64,000 nucleotides of DNA, from assembly GCF_029360765.1 (NCBI RefSeq), contig NZ_JARKNA010000019.1, positions 62,001-126,000 on the forward strand, given 5' to 3'. Below, in pieces: positions 1-7,022 of this stretch (the first letter of the stretch is position 1; each line of letters starts with the position of its first letter). The position numbers were made by a program, and so were the translations under genes. Under the pieces are notes generated by a model. It saw only the letters and a program-made list of their open reading frames with translations. It was not told the origin of the DNA and ran no database searches. Source of the stretch: Terrimonas pollutisoli. Lineage in GTDB: Bacteria; Bacteroidota; Bacteroidia; Chitinophagales; Chitinophagaceae.

Positions 1-815
1 ATAGGAATCGTACATCGCCATTTGCTTTTACAGGAAACAAATTTGAGTTCCGTGCTGTAGGATCATCGGCGAATTGTGCGAATCCCATGACAGTGCTGAA
101 TACCATCATGGCCGATACATTGAAGAAATTTAAAGATGATGTCGATGCGTTAATCGAGAAGGGTGAGAAAAAAGAGATCGCTATCATGCATGTGATCCGT
201 GAATATATCGTTGCCAGCGAAAAAGTATTATTCGAAGGTGACGGTTATAGTCAAAGCTGGGAAAAGGAAGCTGAAAAAAGAGGTTTACCTAATGTGAAGA
301 CCACTCCGTTGGCCCTGGATGCAATGGTTACCAACAAAGCAAAAAAGCTTTTTGAGAACAATGATATCTTTACTCATTCCGAATTGGAAGCCCGTCATGA
401 AATAGAGCTGGAAAAATACATCAAGAAAGTGCAGATCGAAAGCCGCATCATGGGTGAACTGGCTACCAGTCATATTTTACCACCTGCTATCCGTTATCAA
501 AATTTATTAACTAATAACATCCGCGGATTGAAAGAAGCCGGACTTCCGGAGTCGGCTTACAGCAACCAAAAACAAATTCTCGATAAAATATCAGAACACA
601 TCAACAAGGCAAGCGACCTGGTTGAAAAAATGATCGAAGCCAGAAAGATCTGCAACAACATAGAAGACACAAGAACAAAAGCCATCGCTTATCAAAGCCA
701 GGTAAAGGATGTGTTCTTTGATAAGATCCGTTATCATGCTGACAAATTGGAATTGCTCGTTGATGACAGGGAGTGGTATTTGCCAAAATACAGGGAAATG
801 CTATTTCTCAGATAA
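1..815 (+). CDS. glnN: Glutamine synthetase type III, C-terminal part (5' end outside window)
   Basis: Makes glutamine from glutamate, ammonia and ATP in the cytoplasm. The reading frame is already open at base 3 and reads through RTSPFAFTGNKFEFR and GSSANCANPMTVLNT, the conserved C-terminal segment of type III (GlnN) synthetases. The ATG at base 87 is therefore an internal methionine and not the start. The remaining ~240 residues are the helical GSIII-specific C-terminal extension, ending at TAA 813-815. GSIII is the usual form in Bacteroidota and is about 730 residues long, so roughly 460 residues lie upstream of the window. A strong hairpin follows the stop and separates the gene from the convergent dipeptidase. 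Identification is by sequence motif and is firm; the catalytic N-terminal part is not visible. Confidence 0.93.
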   Translation, partial: RNRTSPFAFTGNKFEFRAVGSSANCANPMTVLNTIMADTLKKFKDDVDALIEKGEKKEIAIMHVIREYIVASEKVLFEGDGYSQSWEKEAEKRGLPNVKTTPLALDAMVTNKAKKLFENNDIFTHSELEARHEIELEKYIKKVQIESRIMGELATSHILPPAIRYQNLLTNNIRGLKEAGLPESAYSNQKQILDKISEHINKASDLVEKMIEARKICNNIEDTRTKAIAYQSQVKDVFFDKIRYHADKLELLVDDREWYLPKYREMLFLR

Positions 816-849
816 TTTCTACGACCACCTTGAAGAACTGTTATATTTT

Positions 850-884
850 TTAAACCCTCCCTATGCGGAGGGTTTAAATTTTTG
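850..884 (+). terminator. Terminator between glnN and the convergent dipeptidase gene
   Basis: A perfect 11-bp stem (850-860 pairing with 867-877, core AAACCCTCC/GGAGGGTTT) has a 6-base loop and is followed by ATTTTTG. It lies 35 bases after the glnN stop and just before the end of the opposing gene. It can work for glnN; the A/T flanks may let it act on the other strand too. Confidence 0.75.
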
Positions 885-889
885 TAGCG

Positions 890-2095
890 CTAAAAATTTT
901 CCTTCATTACCCGTAACACATTTTTACCCAATATTTTTTTTATTGACTTCTTTGAATATCCTCTTCGCATCAACTCCTCCGTTATTTTTGGATAAGACGT
1001 CACATCATCCATGCCAACCGGCAATGAACTTACGCCATCATAATCCGCGCCAATACCTACATGATCGTCTCCGATCAATTTTACAACATAATCAATATGG
1101 TCAACCAGGTCGGCTATTGTGGGCCGAATCTTTTCCAGCTCAGTCTTTGAATATTCCTGCAGCCTGGTTTTCATGGTCGCAGAATCTTTGTATATTTTAA
1201 ACAGTGAATCCTGTAACCCATTTTTTGCTGCATTTTTGAAATATTCAGATCGTTCATCAAAGGCTTTACTTATAAACCCTGAATAAAAGTTAATGCAGAT
1301 GACTCCACCATTTCTCTTCAACGCCTTAAGCTGATCATCTTTCACGTTGCGAAATACCGGACATAGATTCCAAACTGAGCTATGTGATAGCAGAACCGGC
1401 TTCGATGAAATGGCAATGGCGTCATAAAATGTTTGCTCACCTGTATGAGAAAGGTCAACGATGATTCCCAGTTCATTCATTCGCCTTACAATTTGCTTTC
1501 CGAAATCAGTAAGACCTTTCCTTTTTTTAGAATTTTTCAAAGTCCCTCCCTCGGAGGGATTTAGGGAGGCCTCATCCATGGCACTGGAAGCCCAATCCGT
1601 GCTGTTGTTCCAGGTGAGGGTCATATAACGCATACCCCGTTTATACAAGGCCTCCAGTTTTTGCAAATCACCTTCAATCATATGACCACCTTCTACTCCT
1701 ACCAGGGCTACCAGTTTTCCTTGTGAGATGCCCATCTCTGTATCGGCGTATGTCTTAGCCAATACCATTTTGTCTTTGTTTCTGGCGACAATACTTTCAA
1801 GTGAATCGATCTCTTCGTTAGCATCTTTATATACCCCTTCTTTATTTCTTGGCTCCGGTCCGGTGAATACTGAAAAAAACTGCACATCTACCCCACCCGC
1901 TTTAAACCTGTCGAGATCGCTATGCCCTTCACCGATCCTGTGTGAAATATCCTTACCATCCAACACGGCAGAGGAAAGGACATCATTATGTGTATCAACT
2001 AAAACAGCTTTTGAGTGCAGTTTTTTATAAGCTTGTGAATAACCGTTACTGAATGAGATCAAAACCATTGAAAAACAAATCCATTTTTTCATCAT
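890..2095 (-). CDS. Membrane dipeptidase (peptidase M19), exported, with palindromic insertion
   Basis: A zinc dipeptidase of the renal dipeptidase family (M19), which cleaves dipeptides. Residues 1-20 form a signal peptide, so it probably acts in the periplasm. The metal ligands are visible in family order: DTHND (H36, D38), GVEGGH (E135), DLSHT (H217), LLSHSS (H238) and the late GADYDG aspartate. The length of 401 is near family size. One oddity is a segment at about residues 176-193 (ASLNPSEGGTLKNSKK), encoded by a palindromic repeat (see the repeat at 1541-1572). It sits between conserved WNNS and LTDFG blocks and keeps the frame. The gene starts 64 bases after the accC stop but a strong terminator lies between, so it probably has its own expression. 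Substrate preference (L,D- or D,D-dipeptides) cannot be read from the sequence. Confidence 0.9.
   Translation of the reverse strand: MMKKWICFSMVLISFSNGYSQAYKKLHSKAVLVDTHNDVLSSAVLDGKDISHRIGEGHSDLDRFKAGGVDVQFFSVFTGPEPRNKEGVYKDANEEIDSLESIVARNKDKMVLAKTYADTEMGISQGKLVALVGVEGGHMIEGDLQKLEALYKRGMRYMTLTWNNSTDWASSAMDEASLNPSEGGTLKNSKKRKGLTDFGKQIVRRMNELGIIVDLSHTGEQTFYDAIAISSKPVLLSHSSVWNLCPVFRNVKDDQLKALKRNGGVICINFYSGFISKAFDERSEYFKNAAKNGLQDSLFKIYKDSATMKTRLQEYSKTELEKIRPTIADLVDHIDYVVKLIGDDHVGIGADYDGVSSLPVGMDDVTSYPKITEELMRRGYSKKSIKKILGKNVLRVMKENF
1541..1572. repeat. Small palindromic repeat inserted in frame within the M19 dipeptidase gene
   Basis: TCCCTCC (1543-1549) pairs with GGAGGGA (1553-1559) across a 3-base loop, followed by TTTAGGGAGGC. 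The G/C-rich stem contrasts with its A/T-rich surroundings and encodes a low-complexity SLNPSEGG insert. The stem-plus-tail form resembles the short palindromic repeats scattered through many Bacteroidota genomes (general knowledge; copy number not checked). Confidence 0.6.
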
Positions 2096-2115
2096 TTCCT
2101 ATTTCAGGTTAAGAT

Positions 2116-2141
2116 AAAAAAATCCCGGCTACGAGCCGGGA
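2116..2141 (-). terminator. accC terminator
   Basis: An 8-bp G/C-rich stem TCCCGGCT/AGCCGGGA (2123-2130 with 2134-2141) has a 3-base loop. On the minus strand it lies 18 bases beyond the accC stop and is followed by seven T. A T-run on the plus side as well makes it potentially bidirectional. Confidence 0.85.
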
Positions 2142-2159
2142 CCTTTTTTGTAAACACAA

Positions 2160-3497
2160 TTATTTCAATTCAAAACTGTCTAAAAACTTCGTATTAAAAT
2201 CACCGGCACGGAAACGTTCGTTTTGCATTAATTGCAAATGAAACGGTATTGTTGTTTTTACTCCTTCTATTACATATTCACTTAAAGCCCTGTACATCGT
2301 ATCAATCGCTTCGTTTCTCGTACGGGCAATGGTAATAAGTTTGCCGATCATAGAATCATAATATGAAGGAATGGTATAACCAGCATATACATGGCTGTCC
2401 ACCCGAACACCATGTCCGCCAGGTTGATGCAGAGTTGTAATTCTTCCGGGTGAAGGACGAAAATCATTGTAAGGATCCTCTGCATTGATCCTGCACTCGA
2501 TGGAATGCATTTGCGGGATATAATCATTGCCTGAAATCCGTTCGCCGCCGGCAATTTTTATTTGTTCTTTGATTAGGTCAAAATTGATCACCTCTTCCGT
2601 TACGCAATGCTCTACCTGGATACGGGTATTCATCTCCATGAAATAGAAATTGCGATGCTTATCCACGAGGAATTCAATAGTTCCAACGCTTTCGTAATTG
2701 ATGGCACCAGCAGCTTTTTTAGCCGCCTCCCCCATTTGCATTCTTAGTTCATCCGTCATAAAAGGTGAAGGCGACTCTTCTACGAGTTTTTGATGCCGGC
2801 GCTGGATAGAACAATCTCTTTCACTCATGTGACAAACAGTTCCGTATTGATCACCTGCCACCTGTATTTCGATATGGCGTGGTTCCTCTACAAATTTCTC
2901 CATGTAGATGCCATCATTCTTAAATGAAGCGGCGGCTTCTGCTTTAGCCGTATCATAGGCTTTCTCCATTTCACTTTCTTCCCAAACAATCCGCATTCCT
3001 TTACCACCGCCACCGGCAGTAGCTTTTAAAATCACCGGATAACCCATATTTCTTGCCAGCCCTTTTGCTTCGTCAAGGCTTTGCAACAGGCCTTCGCCGC
3101 CGGGAACAACAGGTACGCCGGCTTTGATCATCGTTTCTTTAGCCGTTATCTTATCGCCCATGCTGTTGATCATATCAGGCGTTGGACCAATGAATTTTAT
3201 TCCATGGTCATTACAGATACCAGCAAACTTTGCATTCTCAGCCAAAAAACCGTAACCGGGGTGTATGGCGTCTGCATTGGTAATTTCCACGGCCGCCATT
3301 AAATGAGGAATATTCAGGTATGAATCACTGCTTTGGGGCTTACCGATACAAACAGCCTCATCCGCAAACTTTACATGCAAACTGTCACGGTCAGCAGTGG
3401 AATACACTGCTACCGTTTTAATTCCCATTTCGCGGCAGGTCCTGATAATACGGAGAGCAATCTCTCCCCTGTTAGCTATTAATATTTTTTTGAACAT
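2160..3497 (-). CDS. accC: Acetyl-CoA carboxylase, biotin carboxylase subunit
   Basis: Carboxylates the biotin carried on AccB, using ATP and bicarbonate; this is the first half-reaction of fatty-acid synthesis. The 445-residue protein is standard AccC size and carries all family marks: KILIANRGEIALRII at the N-terminus, the glycine-rich ATP loop KATAGGGGKGMRIV (~158-171), the ERDCSIQRRHQK segment, and MNTRIQVEHCVTE with the catalytic and biotin-binding residues. It follows accB by 119 bases on the same strand, with an inverted repeat in the gap. accA is about 23 kb away in this window and accD is not present. A strong terminator ends the unit. Annotation is firm. Confidence 0.97.
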   Translation of the reverse strand: MFKKILIANRGEIALRIIRTCREMGIKTVAVYSTADRDSLHVKFADEAVCIGKPQSSDSYLNIPHLMAAVEITNADAIHPGYGFLAENAKFAGICNDHGIKFIGPTPDMINSMGDKITAKETMIKAGVPVVPGGEGLLQSLDEAKGLARNMGYPVILKATAGGGGKGMRIVWEESEMEKAYDTAKAEAAASFKNDGIYMEKFVEEPRHIEIQVAGDQYGTVCHMSERDCSIQRRHQKLVEESPSPFMTDELRMQMGEAAKKAAGAINYESVGTIEFLVDKHRNFYFMEMNTRIQVEHCVTEEVINFDLIKEQIKIAGGERISGNDYIPQMHSIECRINAEDPYNDFRPSPGRITTLHQPGGHGVRVDSHVYAGYTIPSYYDSMIGKLITIARTRNEAIDTMYRALSEYVIEGVKTTIPFHLQLMQNERFRAGDFNTKFLDSFELK

Positions 3498-3506
3498 GGA
3501 TTTTAT

Positions 3507-3620
3507 TTGAAAGATTGAAAATGTGATGATTTGAAAATGAAATCAAAAAAGCCAATAAGAAAATAAACATGGAGCATTTCTCCATTTTTAAATTTTCAAA
3601 TTGACTCATTTTCAAATTAT
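3507..3620. repeat. Imperfect inverted repeat in the accB-accC gap
   Basis: The left part carries two units like ATTTGAAAATG (about 3513-3540). The right part carries the same units inverted (CATTTTCAAATT, about 3588-3618). In the middle is a perfect 6-bp hairpin ATGGAG/CTCCAT (3569-3574 with 3580-3585). The right arm reaches the last codons of accB. The arrangement would fold into a long A/T-rich stem in the accB-accC transcript. Confidence 0.55.
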
Positions 3621-4114
3621 GCCGGCTCCACCAGGAACAGAGGCTGATCGTATTCCACTGGCGAAGCATCGTCTACTAATACTTTTACAATTTTACCGCT
3701 TATCTCACTTTCAATTTCATTGAACAGCTTCATCGCTTCTATTATACAAACCACTTTACCCTTTGTTACCTCATCACCCGGTTCAACAAAATTGGGCTTG
3801 TCAGGCGCTGCTTTGCGATAAAATGTTCCAATCATAGGGCTTTTGATTGTTAACAAGTTGGCTGCTGGTGTTTCTGTCTTTGGTTTTTCGGCTGAAGAAG
3901 CAGCGGCCGGTATAGAAATAGGTTGTTGTGGAGCTGCAATGGCTTGCTGTGTGGGTGGTGCGAAAGATGTGGAGGCTGGGGATGATAGTACTTGTGTAAT
4001 ATGTTCTTCTTTCTGTTTTATGGTCACTTTAAAATCCTTTTGCTCAATAGTCAACTCGCCAATATTTGATTTGTTGATCATTTTGATCAATTCCTGGATT
4101 TGTTTGAAGTCCAT
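3617..4114 (-). CDS. accB: Acetyl-CoA carboxylase, biotin carboxyl carrier protein
   Basis: The carrier whose lysine-bound biotin shuttles carboxyl groups between AccC and AccAD. At 165 residues it has the standard layout: an N-terminal MDFKQIQELIKMI helix, a Pro/Ala-rich flexible linker (about residues 50-85), and a C-terminal biotinyl domain with the biotinylation motif EAMKLFNEI. The ATG at 4112-4114 is chosen as start because it begins the conserved MDFKQIQ sequence. An in-frame TTG seven codons upstream would add only SIKLKN and is less likely. It is transcribed after efp and before accC, an arrangement (efp-accB-accC) found in many bacteria. The 182-base gap to efp contains hairpins, so it may be separately expressed. 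Confidence 0.96.
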   Translation of the reverse strand: MDFKQIQELIKMINKSNIGELTIEQKDFKVTIKQKEEHITQVLSSPASTSFAPPTQQAIAAPQQPISIPAAASSAEKPKTETPAANLLTIKSPMIGTFYRKAAPDKPNFVEPGDEVTKGKVVCIIEAMKLFNEIESEISGKIVKVLVDDASPVEYDQPLFLVEPA

Positions 4115-4196
4115 GTTTTTCAATTTAATAGACAATTTAATTTAGTAAGAAAATGGAGGGCTAAGGTAAGGAAATCAAAATCAGATAATCAAGATT

Positions 4197-4271
4197 TTTT
4201 TGGTCATTTTGACCAAAAATGAGTCAAATTCAATCAAAAATGGCCTAAAATCGGGAGATTTCGGGCCATTT
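4197..4271 (-). terminator. Two hairpins in the efp-accB gap (possible efp terminator/attenuator)
   Basis: The first hairpin met by the minus-strand transcript is an extended stem, AAATGGCC/GGCCATTT (4238-4245 with 4264-4271) plus an inner AAATC/GATTT, followed by TTTTTGATT. The second is a 10-bp stem TTTTTGGTCA/TGACCAAAAA (4197-4206 with 4210-4219). Either could end efp transcripts or reduce read-through into accB. Both are A/T-rich, so strength is uncertain. Confidence 0.45.
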
Positions 4272-4296
4272 CTAAATATTTTCCTGTTGCAAAAAA

Positions 4297-4863
4297 TTAC
4301 TCTTTTACTCTTTCCAGGTACTCGCCTGTTTTAGTATTTATTCTGATGAATTCTCCTTCATTTACAAATAAAGGAACATTGACAGTAGCGCCGGTTTCAA
4401 TAGTGGCGGGCTTTAATGTACGGGTTGCTGTATCACCCCGTAGCCCCGGCTCTGTGTAAGTAACCTGCATAACAATTTTATCCGGTAGTTCTACACTCAT
4501 CGGAAGTTCCGTCTCCGTATTGATGAGAAGAGAAACGGTCTGACCTTCTTTTAAAAACTGGGGAGCGTCAACCAGGTTTTCCTGAACAGCAACCTGTTCA
4601 AAGGTTTCAGTATCCATAAAATTATAACCAGTGTCGTCCTTGTATAAAAACTGGTAATCCTTTCTTTCAACACGTACCGGGTAAATGGTATCGCCGGAGT
4701 TCCAGGTTTTTTCAATAGTGCGATTATTGTCTACACCTTTCAATTTAGCCCACACTTTAGCAGCGGCACGGGCTGTTTTGTTTTCACCAAATTCTACTAC
4801 AGAATATAAGCTGCCATCTAATTTGATGATGAGGCCACGGCTGATGTCTGCTGTACTTGCCAT
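4297..4863 (-). CDS. efp: Translation elongation factor P with arginine at the tip position
   Basis: Binds ribosomes stalled at polyproline stretches and promotes peptide-bond formation. The ATG at 4861-4863 gives 188 residues, the normal EF-P length. An upstream in-frame extension to 4998 is not conserved-looking and lies across the promoter. Family marks are NFMDTETFEQ, PGLRGDTATRTLKPAT, VPLFVNEGE and the C-terminal RINTKTGEYLERVKE. The usual PGKG loop is absent. The equivalent stretch reads ENKTARAAAKVW, placing Arg32 where many EF-Ps have the modified lysine. Arg32 occurs in the rhamnosylated EF-P branch of some proteobacteria, but no modification enzyme is encoded nearby. It is first in the efp-accB-accC direction, with a good -7 box at 4885-4892. 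Confidence 0.95.
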   Translation of the reverse strand: MASTADISRGLIIKLDGSLYSVVEFGENKTARAAAKVWAKLKGVDNNRTIEKTWNSGDTIYPVRVERKDYQFLYKDDTGYNFMDTETFEQVAVQENLVDAPQFLKEGQTVSLLINTETELPMSVELPDKIVMQVTYTEPGLRGDTATRTLKPATIETGATVNVPLFVNEGEFIRINTKTGEYLERVKE

Positions 4864-5203
4864 AAATTTCTTTTTTTGAGGCGGCAAAGATAGGGAAATG
4901 TGGAAACGGCTACTCCAAAAAAATACTATCCGGTTGGCCAGCCAGACAAGTTGTGCAAACTGAAAAATACTTTCAAATTCTGCCATGATTCGGGTCAATT
5001 CTGCAGCTCGGTTATATCACTGTCAGAATCCAAAACATTACTACTTTGAAATGTCTGGTAATGAAAAAAATGAAGCGGTTTTGCCGCCCCGCCTTCAAGG
5101 AGTAGAATAAGGTTTCCGGGATATTTCTATTTTACTTTTCTAGCGAGACGCATGATTGTGTTAATATCAGGGTCGACTCTCAATTAATTCTTTTCTTTGA
5201 GTC
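4864..5203. other. Intergenic region between efp and the redoxin gene
   Basis: A divergent 340-base spacer. The efp side holds the -7 box described separately. On the other side TTTTACTTTTC (around 5131) is a weak -7 candidate for the redoxin gene. No further gene or repeat was recognised. Confidence 0.5.
4885..4892 (-). promoter_or_regulatory. -7 promoter element of efp
   Basis: On the minus strand this reads TATCTTTG, an exact match to the Bacteroidota -7 consensus TAnnTTTG, 21 bases before the efp ATG. A TTTTTTG run 23 bases further upstream could be the -33 element. The same TATCTTTGCC sequence precedes mdh. Confidence 0.6.
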
Positions 5204-5707
5204 ATGAAAAGAATTTGCTTATTGTTATTTTCTATAGTTGTATCTCTTACCGGCATAGGGCAAGTTGATTCCATTGCAGAACCACCTTACAAACGTTTTC
5301 CGTCGGTGCCTCCCTTCAAACTATTGCTGACCGATAGTAGCAGTCATTTCACAAAAGATGACCTGGCTAAGAAGAAAGCGGTAATGTTTATGTTATTCAG
5401 CCCGGATTGCGATCATTGCCAACATGAAACAGAAGAGATCATCAAAAACATAACCGCTTTTGACAAGGTACAGATCGTGATGTCCACTACCCTTCCCTTT
5501 GACAAAATGGTGGATTACTACAACAAATATGATTTGAAACGATTTGACAATATCATTGTAGGAAAAGACCAGGCTTACTTTCTTCCGGTCTTTTACGATA
5601 TTCATAATTTACCTTTTCTGGCTTTTTACAATAAAAAGAAAGAGTTGATATCGGTATTCTCAGGAGCATTGCCCATTAATAAGGTAGCTGAAGAACTGAA
5701 GAAGTAA
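5204..5707 (+). CDS. Exported thioredoxin-like (TlpA/redoxin-type) protein
   Basis: A likely periplasmic thiol-disulfide protein. Residues 1-19 form a signal peptide (MKRICLLLFSIVVSLTGIG). The thioredoxin fold is shown by FMLFSPDCDHCQHE, with the redox pair C69-x-x-C72 at the start of a helix after a hydrophobic strand, and by the cis-proline segment NLPFLAFYN. At 167 residues it is a single domain with a short N-terminal lead. The CDHC active site suggests a reductant or oxidant of secreted proteins, or a member of the TlpA/thiol-disulfide interchange group; direction and partner are not deducible. It stands alone between divergent efp and downstream mdh. Confidence 0.75.
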   Translation: MKRICLLLFSIVVSLTGIGQVDSIAEPPYKRFPSVPPFKLLLTDSSSHFTKDDLAKKKAVMFMLFSPDCDHCQHETEEIIKNITAFDKVQIVMSTTLPFDKMVDYYNKYDLKRFDNIIVGKDQAYFLPVFYDIHNLPFLAFYNKKKELISVFSGALPINKVAEELKK

Positions 5708-5861
5708 AGCCCATCCCGACCGTCCCGAAGGGAAGGCCATCAACACACATCCCTCGCTTTTCGACGACTCAAAAAATTATCGGAGTCTTCGGAAATGCTG
5801 AGCAGAGATATAAAGTTGATGTGGTAGATATGGAGTTTGGATCAGTAATGCAGCACCGCTC

Positions 5862-5892
5862 CTTCCTTTTTTGGGAAAGGAGGATGAGGCCG
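5862..5892. repeat. Palindromic repeat between the redoxin gene and mdh
   Basis: CTCCTTCC at 5869-5876 and GGAAAGGAG at about 5876-5884 form a near-palindrome with an A/T-rich loop, followed by GATGAGGC. The form (stem then a G-rich tail) is like the element inside the M19 gene at 1541-1572. The remaining 290 bases between redoxin and mdh contain no convincing gene. Confidence 0.4.
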
Positions 5893-5951
5893 CACTTCGA
5901 TCTGTTGCAAAAACAATCATTCGTACAAGGATGGGGTTTACTGTCAAGCAT

Positions 5952-5959
5952 TATCTTTG
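5952..5959 (+). promoter_or_regulatory. -7 promoter element of mdh
   Basis: TATCTTTG matches the Bacteroidota -7 consensus TAnnTTTG exactly, 39 bases before the mdh ATG, giving a leader of about 33 bases. No clear -33 element was seen. Its position argues for the ATG at 5999 over an in-frame TTG at 5957, which would overlap the box. Confidence 0.6.
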
Positions 5960-5998
5960 CCCCGCAAAATAATTTCCTCATTCCATAAATTTCCGCAA

Positions 5999-6928
5999 AT
6001 GAAAGTAACTGTTGTAGGTGCCGGAGCTGTAGGGGCTACCTGTGCTGATAACATTGCCCGTAAAGAATTGGCAACAGAATTAGTCTTACTGGATATCAAA
6101 GAAGGTATAGCTGAAGGTAAGGCGCAAGACATGATGCAAACCGCCGCTTTGCTTGGTTTTGACACCAAGATCACCGGTTCCACCAATGATTATGCAAAAA
6201 CTGCCGGCAGTGATGTAGTAGTTATAACTTCCGGGCTTCCCCGCAAACCTGGTATGACAAGGGAAGAACTGATCGGCGTGAACGCAGGTATTGTAAAAAC
6301 AGTTGCTGAAAATATTTTGAAGCATTCCCCCAATGCCATTCTTATCGTGATCAGCAATCCGATGGATACGATGACTTACCTGGCATTACAGTCAACTGGT
6401 CTTCCTAAAAACAGGATCATTGGTATGGGCGGAACGCTTGATAGTGCCAGGTTTAAATACCAGCTGAGCCAACATTTGGGTTGCAGCCCCGCAGACCTGA
6501 ATGCTGTGGTTGTTGGCGGACATGGTGATACCACGATGATACCATTGATTCGTTTGGCAACATGGAACTCCGTGCCGGTTACCAAATTTTTAAGTGCTGA
6601 TCAACAAAAACAGATCGTAGCAGATACCATGGTGGGTGGCGCTACATTGACGAAACTCATCGGTACTTCTGCCTGGTATGCACCCGGAGCTGCCGGAGCA
6701 GCATTGGTAGAAGCGATTGTAAGAGATGAAAAGAAATTGTTTACCTGCTGCGTTGCTCTTGACGGCGAGTATGGTCAAAAAGATATTTGTCTTGGTGTTC
6801 CTGTTATCATTGGAAAAAATGGCTGGGAAAAAATTCTCGACTTTGAACTGAATGAAGCTGAACAAGCGGAGTTTAATAAAAGCGCAGACGCTGTTAGAAA
6901 TATGAATGATGTTTTGAAGACGCTTTAA
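5999..6928 (+). CDS. mdh: Malate dehydrogenase
   Basis: Oxidises malate to oxaloacetate with NAD in the TCA cycle. The 309-residue product starts at ATG 5999 with MKVTVVGAGAVGATCA, the Rossmann NAD-binding fold. It carries the mobile-loop motif GLPRKPGMTREEL with substrate-binding arginines, VISNPMDTMTYLA, and the catalytic histidine in VVGGHGDTTMIP. This is the LDH-like (MDH type 3) class of malate dehydrogenase common in Bacteroidota. It is a single-gene unit with a -7 box just upstream and a clear terminator downstream. The only alternative is lactate dehydrogenase, which the PRKPGM loop argues against. Confidence 0.95.
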   Translation: MKVTVVGAGAVGATCADNIARKELATELVLLDIKEGIAEGKAQDMMQTAALLGFDTKITGSTNDYAKTAGSDVVVITSGLPRKPGMTREELIGVNAGIVKTVAENILKHSPNAILIVISNPMDTMTYLALQSTGLPKNRIIGMGGTLDSARFKYQLSQHLGCSPADLNAVVVGGHGDTTMIPLIRLATWNSVPVTKFLSADQQKQIVADTMVGGATLTKLIGTSAWYAPGAAGAALVEAIVRDEKKLFTCCVALDGEYGQKDICLGVPVIIGKNGWEKILDFELNEAEQAEFNKSADAVRNMNDVLKTL

Positions 6929-6952
6929 TAACAAAACATAGTTTGATAAAAG

Positions 6953-6978
6953 AAACCGGGTAACACCGGTTTTTTTTA
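6953..6978 (+). terminator. mdh terminator
   Basis: Stem AAACCGG/CCGGTTT (6953-6959 with 6966-6972), 6-base loop, then a run of T. It is 25 bases after the mdh stop. Confidence 0.85.
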
Positions 6979-7022
6979 TTTACCCAACTAATTATTTATA
7001 AATTGTTGCATAAACAACTCTC

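Noticed and set aside
4864..4998. Upstream extension of efp to 233 residues
   Set aside because: It runs across the -7 box and is not part of the conserved EF-P sequence; the ATG at 4861-4863 gives the standard length.
5708..5998. Open plus-strand frame across the redoxin-mdh spacer
   Set aside because: It has no plausible start, includes a palindromic repeat and the mdh promoter, and encodes nothing recognisable.
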